From an uncultured Collinsella sp. (GTDB lineage Bacteria; Actinomycetota; Coriobacteriia; Coriobacteriales; Coriobacteriaceae), in the NCBI GenBank assembly GCA_902494715.1, contig CABUUJ010000047.1, positions 1 through 16,265 on the forward strand: a stretch of 16,265 nucleotides of DNA. Direction: 5' to 3'. A model generated the notes under the pieces. It ran no database searches, had not been told where the DNA came from, and was given only the letters and a program-made list of their open reading frames with translations. The translations under genes were made by a program, and so were the position numbers. Positions 4,392-14,300 of this stretch are shown piece after piece. The first letter of the stretch is position 1; every line of letters begins with the position of its first letter.

Positions 4392-7300
4392 ATGCCTGTT
4401 CGAATCTATACCACCAATGCCGGCACGGATTTGAGCGATGCCGAGTCGGCGCTGCTTGCCGACCTTATTGCCCGTCACGGGCGTGCCGTGTTGCTGGCAC
4501 CAACGTTTGCCGAGCTCGATCTGTGCCGTCATGATGCGGCGGAAGCCGGCATTTCGCTGGGTATCGACTACAAGACACCCGCATCGTGGCTTCGCTCGCT
4601 TTGGGAGCTTTTGGGCGACGGGCGCGGTTTCGTCGACAACCTGCAACGTCAGATGCTGTTTTCGGATATGATTGCCCGCCGCGACGATGCCGACCTGCAG
4701 CCGCTTTCGCGTAGCCAGGGCACGGTGCGCATGCTCGCGCGCATGGCCCGCGATGTGCTGCCGGGTGTGGCGGGGACGACGGCCGAGCGATGCGGTGGCA
4801 ACAATTGCCAGCCTGAGCCAAAAAGCGATGCCGAGGCTCGTGTGTTTGAGCTTTTGCGTGCCTACGCGGGCGGTTTGGACCGTCGAGATATGGTCGAGCC
4901 CTGCGAGGCAGCCGACATTATGGCCGGTGCCCTGGCCGATAGCCTGCCGGCGTGCGCCCGCGCCGTATGCGTGCGCGGTACCACGTCGTTTACGCACGGT
5001 CTACTCGAGCTGCTGTCTGCCGTGGCGAACAATGGGGGAGAGGTCGTCGTGCTGCTTGCCCGCGAGCAGGCGGCGATGCGCGAGGAGCTTGCCACGGCAT
5101 TTGATGCCCGCGGTGTGCTGTTTGAGATCGCGCCGCTGGGGGAGGACGCCGTCGCGTCTGATGTCGCTTGCGGGGCCGCCGCTCAGCCTGCCTTTATTGA
5201 GGTCGCCGGCCCCCATGCCCGTGCTCATGTCTATGCGGACGCCATCGATAAGTTGGTGAAAGCGCACAAGGAGTCCAAGGCCGATAAAGCTGCTGCAACG
5301 CCCGCCGACCCCGTGCGCGTGCTCGTCGTTTCTGCCCGGGCACCCCAGCTGTTCGGCGAGCTCGCCGCCCGTTTGGCGGCGCGTCACATTGCGGCCGAGA
5401 CGACTGAGTTCACGGCGTTTTCCCAGTCCATCGCGGGCAGGCAGTTTACGGCGCTCGCCAACCTGATCGAGCGTATGAAAGCCGCCGACGAGGGCACCGC
5501 TTCCAAGACTGAGTGGTGGCCCGCGCCGGAGCTTACCGACTGGATCTACAGTCCGCTTTCGGGCGCTGATGCCGTCAATGCCCGTACCTTCGATAAGAAT
5601 ATGCGTCTCTCGCGCAGCAAGACTACCGCGGGCGTCAAGAGCCTGCTGCAGAGCGTTCAGGGCCAGGTGAGGGGCGCGCGCAAGGCGACGAGCGACGATA
5701 ACTGGTTTAAGAACGTACCGTGTGTGGTCTCGGACGTGTTCCAGGCGCTGTGGCGTGACAAGCCCGTGACGGCGCTTAAGGCCATGCTTGCCGTTGCCGA
5801 GGCGTTGCCCGATCGCGCTCTAGGCGGCCTTGACGGCCAGGCCCGTCGCCAGGCAGAGACGGCTTTGCTGCGCCATGCCATCGACATCCTTATGAACGAT
5901 GCTCGCGCGCTCGACGTGTCGCAGGCCGCGACCGTGCCGGTTCTCGACGGCGTTCGAACCAAGGTGGACAAGCGCAGTACCGCCTACGATTACGAGACCT
6001 ATGAGGTCGATCGCACACCACGAGCACAAGTGCGCTTCGCGTCGCTTGCCGATGCGTCGGTTCTTCGCCCTGGCAGCTACGATGCCGTGCTGTTTGCCGA
6101 TGTCGACCTGGACAGCTATCCGCTTTCGCACGAAGAGGGCCCGCTTGCCACGTTGACAGCCGAGCTGCGCCGCGACGGCGTGTCTTTGGAGCCCGCTGCC
6201 CTGCTGCGCGTGCGCTTTGGCCGTGCGATGCAGGCGGCGAGCGGTCCGGTCGCGCTCGCCCGTGTGACGCACGATCGCCAGGCACGCGAGTGCTACCCGG
6301 CAGCCGTATGGACCGAGCTGTGGGCACATGCCGAGGCCGCTGGCGCTGCCAAGCCCATGCGCGTGGGCGAGGGCGATATCATCGCCGACTTTGATCCCGC
6401 GGCAGGTGAAGGCCTCAAGCGCGAGCGCGTGACCTGTGAAGCCCCTCAGCATCTGAGTGCCGAGGCCGTGCCGTATTTGGTCCTGCGCCGTCGCGATGGC
6501 GAGGGTGAGGACGCGCCGCTCGTGCCGCGTCTGACGTCCGCCTCGCAGATCGAGGCCTATTCGACCTGCCCGCTATGCTGGTTCGTCTCGTACCGCGTGA
6601 AGCCCCAGTCGATCGACGCGGGCTTTGGCAACATGGAAAAGGGCAACTTTGTCCACGACGTGCTGGAGCATCTGCATGCCCGTCTGCCCCAAGAGGGCAT
6701 GGAGCGCGTGACGCCCGAGAATCTGCCGCGCGCACAGGAGCTGCTGCACGAGGTCTTTGACGAGACGTTGGCCGAGCACGCCGGCAAGCGCGGCACGGAG
6801 GGCCCGCTGGTGCCGCTCTCTGCGGTGGAGGAACGCCAGGTGGCCGAGATCTTGCCGCAGCTGGAGGGTGTGCTTGCCTACGAGTCCGAGGCACTTGCCC
6901 CCTTTGCCCCGCGCTACCTGGAGTTCGCCTTCAACGAGCTCAAGGTCGAGTATGCCGGTTGGCCGCTTGGCGGGCGCATCGACCGCGTGGACGTGGACGC
7001 CGAGAATCGTGCCGTGGTGATCGACTACAAGCATCGCACGGGCGTTGAGGAGTTTAAGCTCGCCGACCCCACGGTGCGCGACGAGGAATCGGGCACGGCG
7101 CCCATCGACGATCCGCGCTGGTTGCCACCACATACCCAAACGCTCATCTACGCCCAGGCCATGCGCCGGGCGCTGGATTTGGACACCCGCGCGGCGCTCT
7201 ACTTTTCGACCAAGGGCGGCAAGCCGGCGTTGCGCGGTGCCGCGAGCGCCGAGCTGCTCGAGGAAGAGCGCGGCGACGGTCGCATCCCGGGCCTTAAGAA

Positions 7301-7490
7301 AGGTTTCCCCGGCGAGGGTGGCAGCATGGACTTCGACGCCCTGCTCGATCGCGTTGAGGCCGGCATCGCCGAGCGCCTGCGCGAGCTCGAGGCAGGCAAC
7401 GTTGCCGCCGTCGACCCGGCGTCGGCTCAGGCCGCGCATGCGCGCTGCTCGTATAACCACGAAGGAACGTTTGTAAGGAGGGACGTGTAG
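4392..7490 (+). CDS. addB: AddB-type subunit of the AddAB helicase-nuclease, PD-(D/E)XK nuclease
   Basis: AddB pairs with AddA to resect double-strand DNA ends for homologous recombination. The 1032-residue protein is somewhat shorter than Bacillus AddB (about 1166). The N-terminal helicase-like half aligns in outline, but where AddB has Walker A GxGKT this protein reads TNAGTDLSD (8-16), so ATP binding looks lost. The C-terminal nuclease is intact: H755, GGRID with D864 and IDYK (877-880). The Fe-S cysteines are reduced to CPLC (C726, C729) and C1019; the last pair of the usual C-terminal cluster is absent. The start at 4392 has GGAGG unusually close (3 nt). A weak promoter, TTGGGC with GATTAT at 18 bp (4338-4367), may drive it. 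The stop lies 3 nt before addA, so the two genes are an operon. The AddB role is inferred from context and domains. Confidence 0.85.
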   Translation: MPVRIYTTNAGTDLSDAESALLADLIARHGRAVLLAPTFAELDLCRHDAAEAGISLGIDYKTPASWLRSLWELLGDGRGFVDNLQRQMLFSDMIARRDDADLQPLSRSQGTVRMLARMARDVLPGVAGTTAERCGGNNCQPEPKSDAEARVFELLRAYAGGLDRRDMVEPCEAADIMAGALADSLPACARAVCVRGTTSFTHGLLELLSAVANNGGEVVVLLAREQAAMREELATAFDARGVLFEIAPLGEDAVASDVACGAAAQPAFIEVAGPHARAHVYADAIDKLVKAHKESKADKAAATPADPVRVLVVSARAPQLFGELAARLAARHIAAETTEFTAFSQSIAGRQFTALANLIERMKAADEGTASKTEWWPAPELTDWIYSPLSGADAVNARTFDKNMRLSRSKTTAGVKSLLQSVQGQVRGARKATSDDNWFKNVPCVVSDVFQALWRDKPVTALKAMLAVAEALPDRALGGLDGQARRQAETALLRHAIDILMNDARALDVSQAATVPVLDGVRTKVDKRSTAYDYETYEVDRTPRAQVRFASLADASVLRPGSYDAVLFADVDLDSYPLSHEEGPLATLTAELRRDGVSLEPAALLRVRFGRAMQAASGPVALARVTHDRQARECYPAAVWTELWAHAEAAGAAKPMRVGEGDIIADFDPAAGEGLKRERVTCEAPQHLSAEAVPYLVLRRRDGEGEDAPLVPRLTSASQIEAYSTCPLCWFVSYRVKPQSIDAGFGNMEKGNFVHDVLEHLHARLPQEGMERVTPENLPRAQELLHEVFDETLAEHAGKRGTEGPLVPLSAVEERQVAEILPQLEGVLAYESEALAPFAPRYLEFAFNELKVEYAGWPLGGRIDRVDVDAENRAVVIDYKHRTGVEEFKLADPTVRDEESGTAPIDDPRWLPPHTQTLIYAQAMRRALDLDTRAALYFSTKGGKPALRGAASAELLEEERGDGRIPGLKKGFPGEGGSMDFDALLDRVEAGIAERLRELEAGNVAAVDPASAQAAHARCSYNHEGTFVRRDV

Positions 7491-7493
7491 ACC

Positions 7494-10400
7494 ATGGATC
7501 TTTCGACTTTGATGCCGCAACAGCTGCAGATTGTCAAAACGCTCGACCGCCCGCTGTTTGTCTCGGCGGGCGCCGGTTCGGGTAAGACCTTTACCCTCAC
7601 GCGCCGCATCGTCTATGCGCTCTCGCCCGAATCCGGTCCGTTCGTTGAGCATCTGGACCAGGTGCTCGCCATTACCTTTACCAAAGATGCCGCGGCTGAG
7701 ATTCGCGACCGCGTGCGCCGTGCGCTTATCGACGAGGGCATGGACGAGGAAGCACTGACCGTCGACGACGCGTGGATCTCGACCATTCACGGCATGTGCT
7801 CGCGTATCCTGCGCGCGCATGCGCTGGAGCTGGGCATCGACCCCGAGTTCACGGTGCTCACCGATACCGACGAGCTTATGGACCAGGCTGTTGAGCACGT
7901 GCTGGCCCGCGCGACGGCACCCGATGCCGCCCCCGAGCTCGCGGCATCGCTCAAGGCCCTCTATGCCTGGTATCCCATGGCGGGCGAGGGCGGTTCCTTT
8001 GGCACCGGCACGACCATCAAGGGCCTGGTGCGCGACCTGCTGGAGCTGTCGAGCCAGTTGCCGGGCGGTATGGACGACGTGCGCGTGGCGCGCGGCCAGG
8101 CCGATACCTCGGCGCTCGCCGATGCCTATCGCGCGGCGCTGGGCGCAAGCAAGTCCTCGACCGAGAAGGCGCAGGCGGCGCTCGATGCCGTCGACGCGTT
8201 CGAGGCGAGCGACAAGACCATGGTCGATGCGGCGCGACTCATGATGTCGTGCACCATGCCGCGCGCGAGCAAGGCGTTCCCCAAGGAGCAGGTCGAGCTG
8301 CTCAAGGCCGAGGCCGCCGATGCGTTTATCAATATCGTGCTTGCCTGTGGTGGCCCGGCGCTCGATGCGTTGGTGGGCCTGGCCCGTTCCGTGGAGGCCG
8401 AGTATCGCGCGCTGAAGGCTGCCCAGTCCGCCCTCGATAATAACGACCTGCTGCGTATGGCTTACGAGGCCCTGCGCGATTACCCTGCCATCCGTGCTGC
8501 GTACGAGGGCCGCTTTAAGATGGTCATGATCGATGAGTTTCAGGATACCGACCAGATGCAGGTCGATCTGATCCGTTACCTGACGGGTGCGGGGGAGCGC
8601 GCGCTGTGCACCGTGGGCGATGCGCAGCAGTCCATCTATCGCTTCCGTGGCGCCGAGGTCGAGGTGTTCCGTCGTCAGGAGCGCAAGGTGGGCTCGTCTG
8701 CCGCGCCCGAGGCGACTGCCGTGGTCGACGCCCCTGCCGGCGAACTCGTCAAACTCGTGCGCAACTTCCGCAGCCACGACGAGGTACTGCGTTACGTGGC
8801 ACGCGTCTTCGACGGCGATGACGGCGGCCTGATGCAGGGCTTTTTGGATCTTGAGGCGAGCGACGGCCGCAAGGACACGCTGGTGGCAGACGCCTCGCGT
8901 CGCCAGGCCCTCTTTGTTGCCGGCGGCAGTACGCAGGAACGCACACAGGCCAAGGCCCGTGCGATCGCCGAGCGATTCCGCGCGCTTGCCGATGCCGGCC
9001 AGCCCCAGGGCGGCATGGTGCTGCTGCTGGGCCGCATGACCAACGCCGACGTCTACGCCCAGGCCTTCCGCGACCAGGGGCTCGACTGCGTCATCGCGGG
9101 CGGCTCGGTCTTTGCCCAAGCAGCCGAGGTGCAGACGGTGCGCGCCCTGGTTTGTGCGCTCGCCAATCCGGCCGATACGGCGCAGGGCCTTATGCCGCTG
9201 CTCGCCTCGCCGATGTTTGCACTCGGCGCCCAGGAGTTCCTGGCGCTGGCGACCAAACTCGACGATCAGACGGGCGAGACGTCGCGCCGCAACATCGATG
9301 CGGGCATCATGAGCGATTCCGATGTGCCGGGTTTGCAAGACTTGCCGCTCGTGACGCGCGCCCGCGAGGTGCTGCGGTATGCGCTTCGTCGCGTGGGCCG
9401 CGATTCGTTCGCCGCCATCGCGCACGACGTGGTCAACGCCTCCGGCTGGTTTGTACGTCTGGCACAGCGTGGTCCCGAGGGCAAGGCCATTGCCGCCAAC
9501 GTGCTCAAGGCACTCGACGCCGTGGCCGAGGAGGAGGCCGAGTTCGGCAACTCGCCGCGTTCCATCGCGCTGGCCTTCGACCGCTTCTTGGCGGGCAAGG
9601 AAGCCCCAGGTGCCCTCAACGAGGAAGGCGACGGCGCGGTGCGCATCATGACGGTGCATGCCTCCAAGGGTCTGGAATATCCGGTCGTGGCGGTCGCCGA
9701 GTGCTTTGGCGTGCGTAAGTCCTCGGGTGCGGCACAGATGGGTCGCGTCGAGGGCGGAGCGCAGGTCGTGGCACTGCCGGCACGCTTCGGCGGCGTTAAG
9801 CTCGCCGACGGTACCTTTGTGAAGGGTGACGACGTCAAAAAGCAGTTTGAGCACGCGTTTAAGGGCAAGGGCACGTCGCTGTGGCTGCCGCCGGAGCTCA
9901 TGGAGGACGTCTGTGCGACGGGTTCTCCCGCCGAGGCATTTGCTCGCCTGCGCAACGACGACCTGCAGCTTTCGCTCGAGGAGCGGGCTCGTCTGCTCTA
10001 TGTCGCCATGACGCGAGCGCGTGAGCTGGTCATTCTGGCGATGGATGCCGGCGTGAGCCGCGGCAAGGTGACGGCGCCGACCTTCGATGTCGAGACCGAT
10101 CTGACCTACGATGTGCTGCGCCGTATTTTGCCGACCGACGCTCTGGACATGCCGCAGCTCGATGCCGACCGCCTGGTGTTCGACAACTCCCAGCCGGGCG
10201 ACTACGAGCTCATTTCGCTCGCGGGCTTTACCTTTGGCGAGCAGGCGTTTGAGGCCAACGCTTCGTTGGATGCCGAGGGCAGGCTTGTTCGTGGCGATGC
10301 CGATACAGATGCTGCCGACGATTCGGCCAGTACAATCGTCCCCGGTCCTGCCGACCCCAAGCCCGATTCGTTTGAGCTTGTGTATCCCCAGGCAGTGGGC

Positions 10401-11126
10401 GTGCGCATGGGCATCTGTCCGTATCCGATGCGCGACTCGTATAGCTACTCGTCAATCGCCGCGGCGCTCCATGCCGAGACAGAAGACCGTGCCGCCGAGG
10501 CGCGTGTGCCCATGGACGAGGCTGGCGATGATGCGGAGTCGGATGGTTCCGAGATGACGGATGCGGACGTGGCCGCTGTCGAGCCCGCCGGCAACCCCAT
10601 GGCGCTGGGCTCGGCGTTCCATGCCGCCTGCCAGTGGCTGATCGAGATGGGTTCCGATGCGCTGCCCGCTGAGCGTGCCGATGCGCTGGCGCGCCTGTGG
10701 CACCTGACGCCAGAACAGCGCGAGCGCTTCGATGTCGCTCTGGAGCGCTGGCTCAAGTCGTCGGTTCGTGCCGAGCTGTTCGCGTGGCCGTGCGTTCGCG
10801 CCGAGGTGCCGTTCTTCTCGCTGGGCTGCGAGGACGAGGACATCGCCCGCTACGGTGCATATGCCGAAGGCGCCATCGACGCTTTGGCGACCGACCCGGC
10901 CGATCCGTCACGCGCACTGGTCATCGATTACAAGACGGGTGGCACGCCGGATGAGACGCCGGACCAGCTGCTCGAGAAGCACGCCCTGCAGGCGCGCGTC
11001 TACGCCGACGTGTTGCACAAGGCGGGCTTTGAGACGGTGACGGTCAAGTTCGTTCGCGTGGAGCAGGCGAATCCAGCCATCTTCGTCGAACCCGCCGAAC
11101 CTCAAGTAGTCATCTACAATCTCTAG
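7494..11126 (+). CDS. addA: AddA-type UvrD/REP helicase with C-terminal nuclease
   Basis: AddA is the ATP-driven 3'-5' helicase and second nuclease of the break-resection complex. The 1210-residue protein is close to the Bacillus length (about 1232). Superfamily 1A motifs are in order: Walker A GAGSGKT (26-32), TFTKDAAAEIRDRVR, STIHGMCSRIL, Walker B IDEFQDTD with D347/E348, GDAQQSIYRFRG (375-386), VRNFRSH, TVHASKGLEYP (720-730) and LLYVAMTRARE (834-844). The RecB-type nuclease follows with H1043, D1129 and DYK (1145-1147). An acidic, low-complexity stretch (about 940-1035) lies just before and inside the start of the nuclease domain. The ribosome site GGAGGG lies in the last codons of addB, about 11 nt from the ATG, implying coupled translation. 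PcrA/UvrD is excluded by the nuclease domain and length. Confidence 0.95.
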   Translation: MDLSTLMPQQLQIVKTLDRPLFVSAGAGSGKTFTLTRRIVYALSPESGPFVEHLDQVLAITFTKDAAAEIRDRVRRALIDEGMDEEALTVDDAWISTIHGMCSRILRAHALELGIDPEFTVLTDTDELMDQAVEHVLARATAPDAAPELAASLKALYAWYPMAGEGGSFGTGTTIKGLVRDLLELSSQLPGGMDDVRVARGQADTSALADAYRAALGASKSSTEKAQAALDAVDAFEASDKTMVDAARLMMSCTMPRASKAFPKEQVELLKAEAADAFINIVLACGGPALDALVGLARSVEAEYRALKAAQSALDNNDLLRMAYEALRDYPAIRAAYEGRFKMVMIDEFQDTDQMQVDLIRYLTGAGERALCTVGDAQQSIYRFRGAEVEVFRRQERKVGSSAAPEATAVVDAPAGELVKLVRNFRSHDEVLRYVARVFDGDDGGLMQGFLDLEASDGRKDTLVADASRRQALFVAGGSTQERTQAKARAIAERFRALADAGQPQGGMVLLLGRMTNADVYAQAFRDQGLDCVIAGGSVFAQAAEVQTVRALVCALANPADTAQGLMPLLASPMFALGAQEFLALATKLDDQTGETSRRNIDAGIMSDSDVPGLQDLPLVTRAREVLRYALRRVGRDSFAAIAHDVVNASGWFVRLAQRGPEGKAIAANVLKALDAVAEEEAEFGNSPRSIALAFDRFLAGKEAPGALNEEGDGAVRIMTVHASKGLEYPVVAVAECFGVRKSSGAAQMGRVEGGAQVVALPARFGGVKLADGTFVKGDDVKKQFEHAFKGKGTSLWLPPELMEDVCATGSPAEAFARLRNDDLQLSLEERARLLYVAMTRARELVILAMDAGVSRGKVTAPTFDVETDLTYDVLRRILPTDALDMPQLDADRLVFDNSQPGDYELISLAGFTFGEQAFEANASLDAEGRLVRGDADTDAADDSASTIVPGPADPKPDSFELVYPQAVGVRMGICPYPMRDSYSYSSIAAALHAETEDRAAEARVPMDEAGDDAESDGSEMTDADVAAVEPAGNPMALGSAFHAACQWLIEMGSDALPAERADALARLWHLTPEQRERFDVALERWLKSSVRAELFAWPCVRAEVPFFSLGCEDEDIARYGAYAEGAIDALATDPADPSRALVIDYKTGGTPDETPDQLLEKHALQARVYADVLHKAGFETVTVKFVRVEQANPAIFVEPAEPQVVIYNL

Positions 11127-11138
11127 CCCTCAGATAAC

Positions 11139-11201
11139 TTGCGGTGGAATACGGGCTGTTTTGGCCAAAAAAGCCGCCAAACAGTCCGCATTTCACCGCA
11201 A
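11139..11201. repeat. Long imperfect hairpin between addA and dnaE
   Basis: The arms TTGCGGTG (11139-11146) and CACCGCAA (11194-11201) are perfect complements. The pairing continues inward through AAT/ATT, CGG/CCG and CTGTTT/AAACAG, interrupted by two G-U pairs and one mismatch. About 22 bp form, closing over an A-rich loop. No T-run follows, so it is not a standard terminator. It could be a repeated palindrome of the genome or an mRNA 3' stabilizer for addA. Confidence 0.65.
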
Positions 11202-11257
11202 CTGCAAGAGGAGCCGTGTTGGTTTGGCTAGGTTCGGGTGCTGTCCGTGCCGTGCGG

Positions 11258-11263
11258 TAAAAT
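11258..11263 (+). promoter_or_regulatory. dnaE: Predicted -10 box of dnaE
   Basis: TAAAAT matches the -10 consensus at 5 of 6 bases and would give a 5' UTR of about 33 nt. The best -35 candidate, TTCGGG (11233-11238), has a long 19-bp spacer and is weak. Confidence 0.4.
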
Positions 11264-11302
11264 CGTTCAGTCAGAACACGAACCCGCATCGGAGCTCATC
11301 AC

Positions 11303-14300
11303 ATGGCATTCGTCCATCTGCACAATCACACTGTTTTCTCCATGCTCGACGGCGCAACCCGTATCCAGGATATGGTCAATCGTGCCGTTGAACTTGGCAT
11401 GCCCGCCGTGGCCATTACCGACCACGGCTACATGTATGGCGTGCCCGACCTAGCGCTGGCCTGCGACGCCGTCAATCACAACACGCCCGAGTACAAAACC
11501 TGGAGCCACGACAAGGCCTTCTTGGAAAAGGACCGCCGCGACGAGCTGGTGGAGCCCGACCCCGAGGCAAACCCGCGCGAGCATGCCCAGTACGTCAAAG
11601 ACATGGCCATGTGGGACGAGAAGGGCAACATCGACGAGCTCAAACCGCCCCTGGTCATCAAGCCCATCTTTGGCTGCGAGGTCTACTTTACGCCGGACGA
11701 GACCCTTGCCCGCGACCACAAGCCCGAGCTCTACCACATGATCCTTCTGGCCAAGGATCAGGAGGGCTACGTCAACCTAATGCAGACGGTCTCCGAGGCC
11801 GCCGTGCAGGGCTTTTACTACAAGCCGCGCGTGACGCTCGACAACCTGCGCCGCCATGCCAAGGGCATGATCTGCACGAGCGCCTGTATCGCGGGCATCA
11901 TCCCCAAATACATCGACCGCGGCGACATGGAAGGCGCCATCAAGTGGGCCGAGACCTTCCGTGATACCTTCGAGCCCGGTGACTTCTACATCGAGATCCA
12001 GGAACACGGCATCACCACCGACAACGGCCTGACCGACGAGCAGATGGACCGCACGCTCATCGACATCGCCAAGCAGGTGGGCGTCAAGGTCATCGCCACC
12101 AACGACTTCCACTACCTGCGCCGCGAGGACGCGCCCGTGCAGGACGTCATCATGTGCATTGGCATGAACGCCAAGGTCGACGACCCTAACCGCATGCGCA
12201 TGACCGGCTCGGAGTTTTACATGAAGACCGAGGAGGAGATGCGGGCGATGTTCCCGTATTGCCCCGAGGCCTGCGACAACACGCTCGAGATCGCCGACAA
12301 GTGCTACGTTGAGCTGGACTGGGACTCCATCATCCTGCCGCGCTTCCCGTTGCTCGATCCCGGCGAGACGCACGAGAGCCAGTTCCGCCGCGAGTGCGAG
12401 AAGGGCCTGCGCCAGCACTACGGTGACGACTGGGCCACGCGCGAGATCGGCGGCGTCAACATCAAAGAGCGCTTTGAGTACGAATACAAGGTCATTTGCG
12501 ACAAGGGCTTTGCCGCCTACTTTTTGATCGTCGCCGAGTACGTGCAATGGGCCAAGGACAACGGCATCGGCGTCGGCCCCGGCCGTGGCTCGGCCGCTGG
12601 CGCTATCGTCGCCTACGCCATGAACATCACCGCGTTCGACCCGCTCGAGAACGGCCTGATGTTCGAGAGGTTCCTGTCCCCGCAGCGTACCGAGATGCCC
12701 GATATCGATATGGACTTCGACGATGAGCGGCGCCTCGAGGTCGTGGAGCACGTTCGTCAGCTCTACGGCCCCGAGAAGGTCACCCACGTCATCACCTACT
12801 CGACCATCAAGGCCAAGCAGGCCATCAACGACGCCGCGCGCGTCCTGGACTACCCGGTCTACATGGGCCAGCGCCTGTCCAAGATGGTCTCGAGCGACCC
12901 CAAGGTCAAGCTCAAGCAGGTGCTCGACAAACAACCCGGCAAAGAGGATCTGTTTAACCCCGATTTTGCCGAGGCATATAAAAAGGACGACGACGCTCGC
13001 CGCATCATCGACACGGCGCTCTCGATCGAGGGCCTCACCCGTGGCGAGGGCGTGCACGCGTGCGCCGTTCTGATCTGCCGCGACCCCGTCAACGAGCACG
13101 TGCCCACCAAGCTTGACACCAAGGGCGGCGTCGAGATTACCCAGTACGAGGGCCATACCGTCGCCGACATGGGCCTGCTCAAGATGGACTTCTTGGGCCT
13201 GCGCACGCTGACGGTTATCTCCAAGGCCAAGGCAAACATCAAAAAGAACTTCGGCATCGACATCAAAGAGGAAGAGATTCCCTTTGACGATCCCGAGATC
13301 TTTAAGCTCATGGGCTCCGGCCACACCGCCGGCGTCTTCCAGGTCGAGTCCGCCGGCATGACGGCCACGATCAAGAACATGAAGCCCACCGAGTACAAGC
13401 ACGTCGTAGCATTGATCGCCCTATACCGCCCGGGCCCGCTGGGCGCCGGCATGGTCTCGTCCTACATCAACCGTATGAACGGCAAGGAGCCGGCCGTCTC
13501 CTACGACGACCGTCTGGACGACATCCTGGGCGAAACCTACGGCACCATGGTCTACCAGGAACAGGTTATGCTCATCTCCGTCGAGATGTGCGGCTTCTCC
13601 AAGGGCGAATCGGACTCGCGTATCCGTAAGCCCGTGGCTAAGAAAAAGATTAAGCTGCTCACGTCGACGGTGCTGCACTGGGAGGATGGCTCGGACGAGA
13701 CCACCTACGACCACTGGATGAACGGCGCTATCAAGAACAACTACACGCGCGAGGTCGCCCAGAAGATTTGGGACGATGTTCTCGAGTTCGCATCCTACGC
13801 CTTCAACAAGTCGCACTCCGCCGGCTACGCCATCCTGGTTATGCAGACGGCATGGCTCAAGGCGCACTATCCGCATGAGTACATGGCGGCCGTTCTGACG
13901 TCCTATACGGGTAAGACCGACAAGATCGTGCACTACGTCTCGGCGTGCCGTCACGACGGCATCCCCGTGCTGTCGCCAGATGTCAACGAGTCCGGTACCG
14001 AGTTCACGGCTACCAAGGAAGGCGTGCGCTTTGGTCTGGCCGGTATCCGCGGCGTGGGCACCGGCGTGGCACAGGCGATTATCGCCGAGCGCGAGGCGGG
14101 CGGTCCGTTTAAGACGCTGCACGACTTTGTCGAGCGCGTGGACTCGAGCCAGGCCAACCGTCGCGTGATCGAATCGCTGATCAAGGCAGGCGCCTTCGAC
14201 TCCACGGGGTATCCGCGTCGCCAGATGATGCACTTTGTGGACAAGAACAACCCCGAGAACATCATCGATGCCGCGGTAAAGCGCCAGAAGGACCGCGCGA

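Noticed and set aside
4222..4434. 70-codon plus-strand frame across the large palindrome
   Set aside because: Most of it is the palindrome itself and it overlaps the addB start; there is no family likeness.
6573..9854. 1093-codon open frame on the minus strand, antisense to addB and addA
   Set aside because: It mirrors two genes with clear catalytic motifs, has no recognizable domain or supported start, and is explained by GC-rich codon use that removes stops from the antisense frame.
11777..13402. 541-codon minus-strand frame opposite dnaE
   Set aside because: It is a shadow of the polymerase domain; its composition is biased to Val, Leu, Asp and His as expected from reverse-complemented GC-rich codons.
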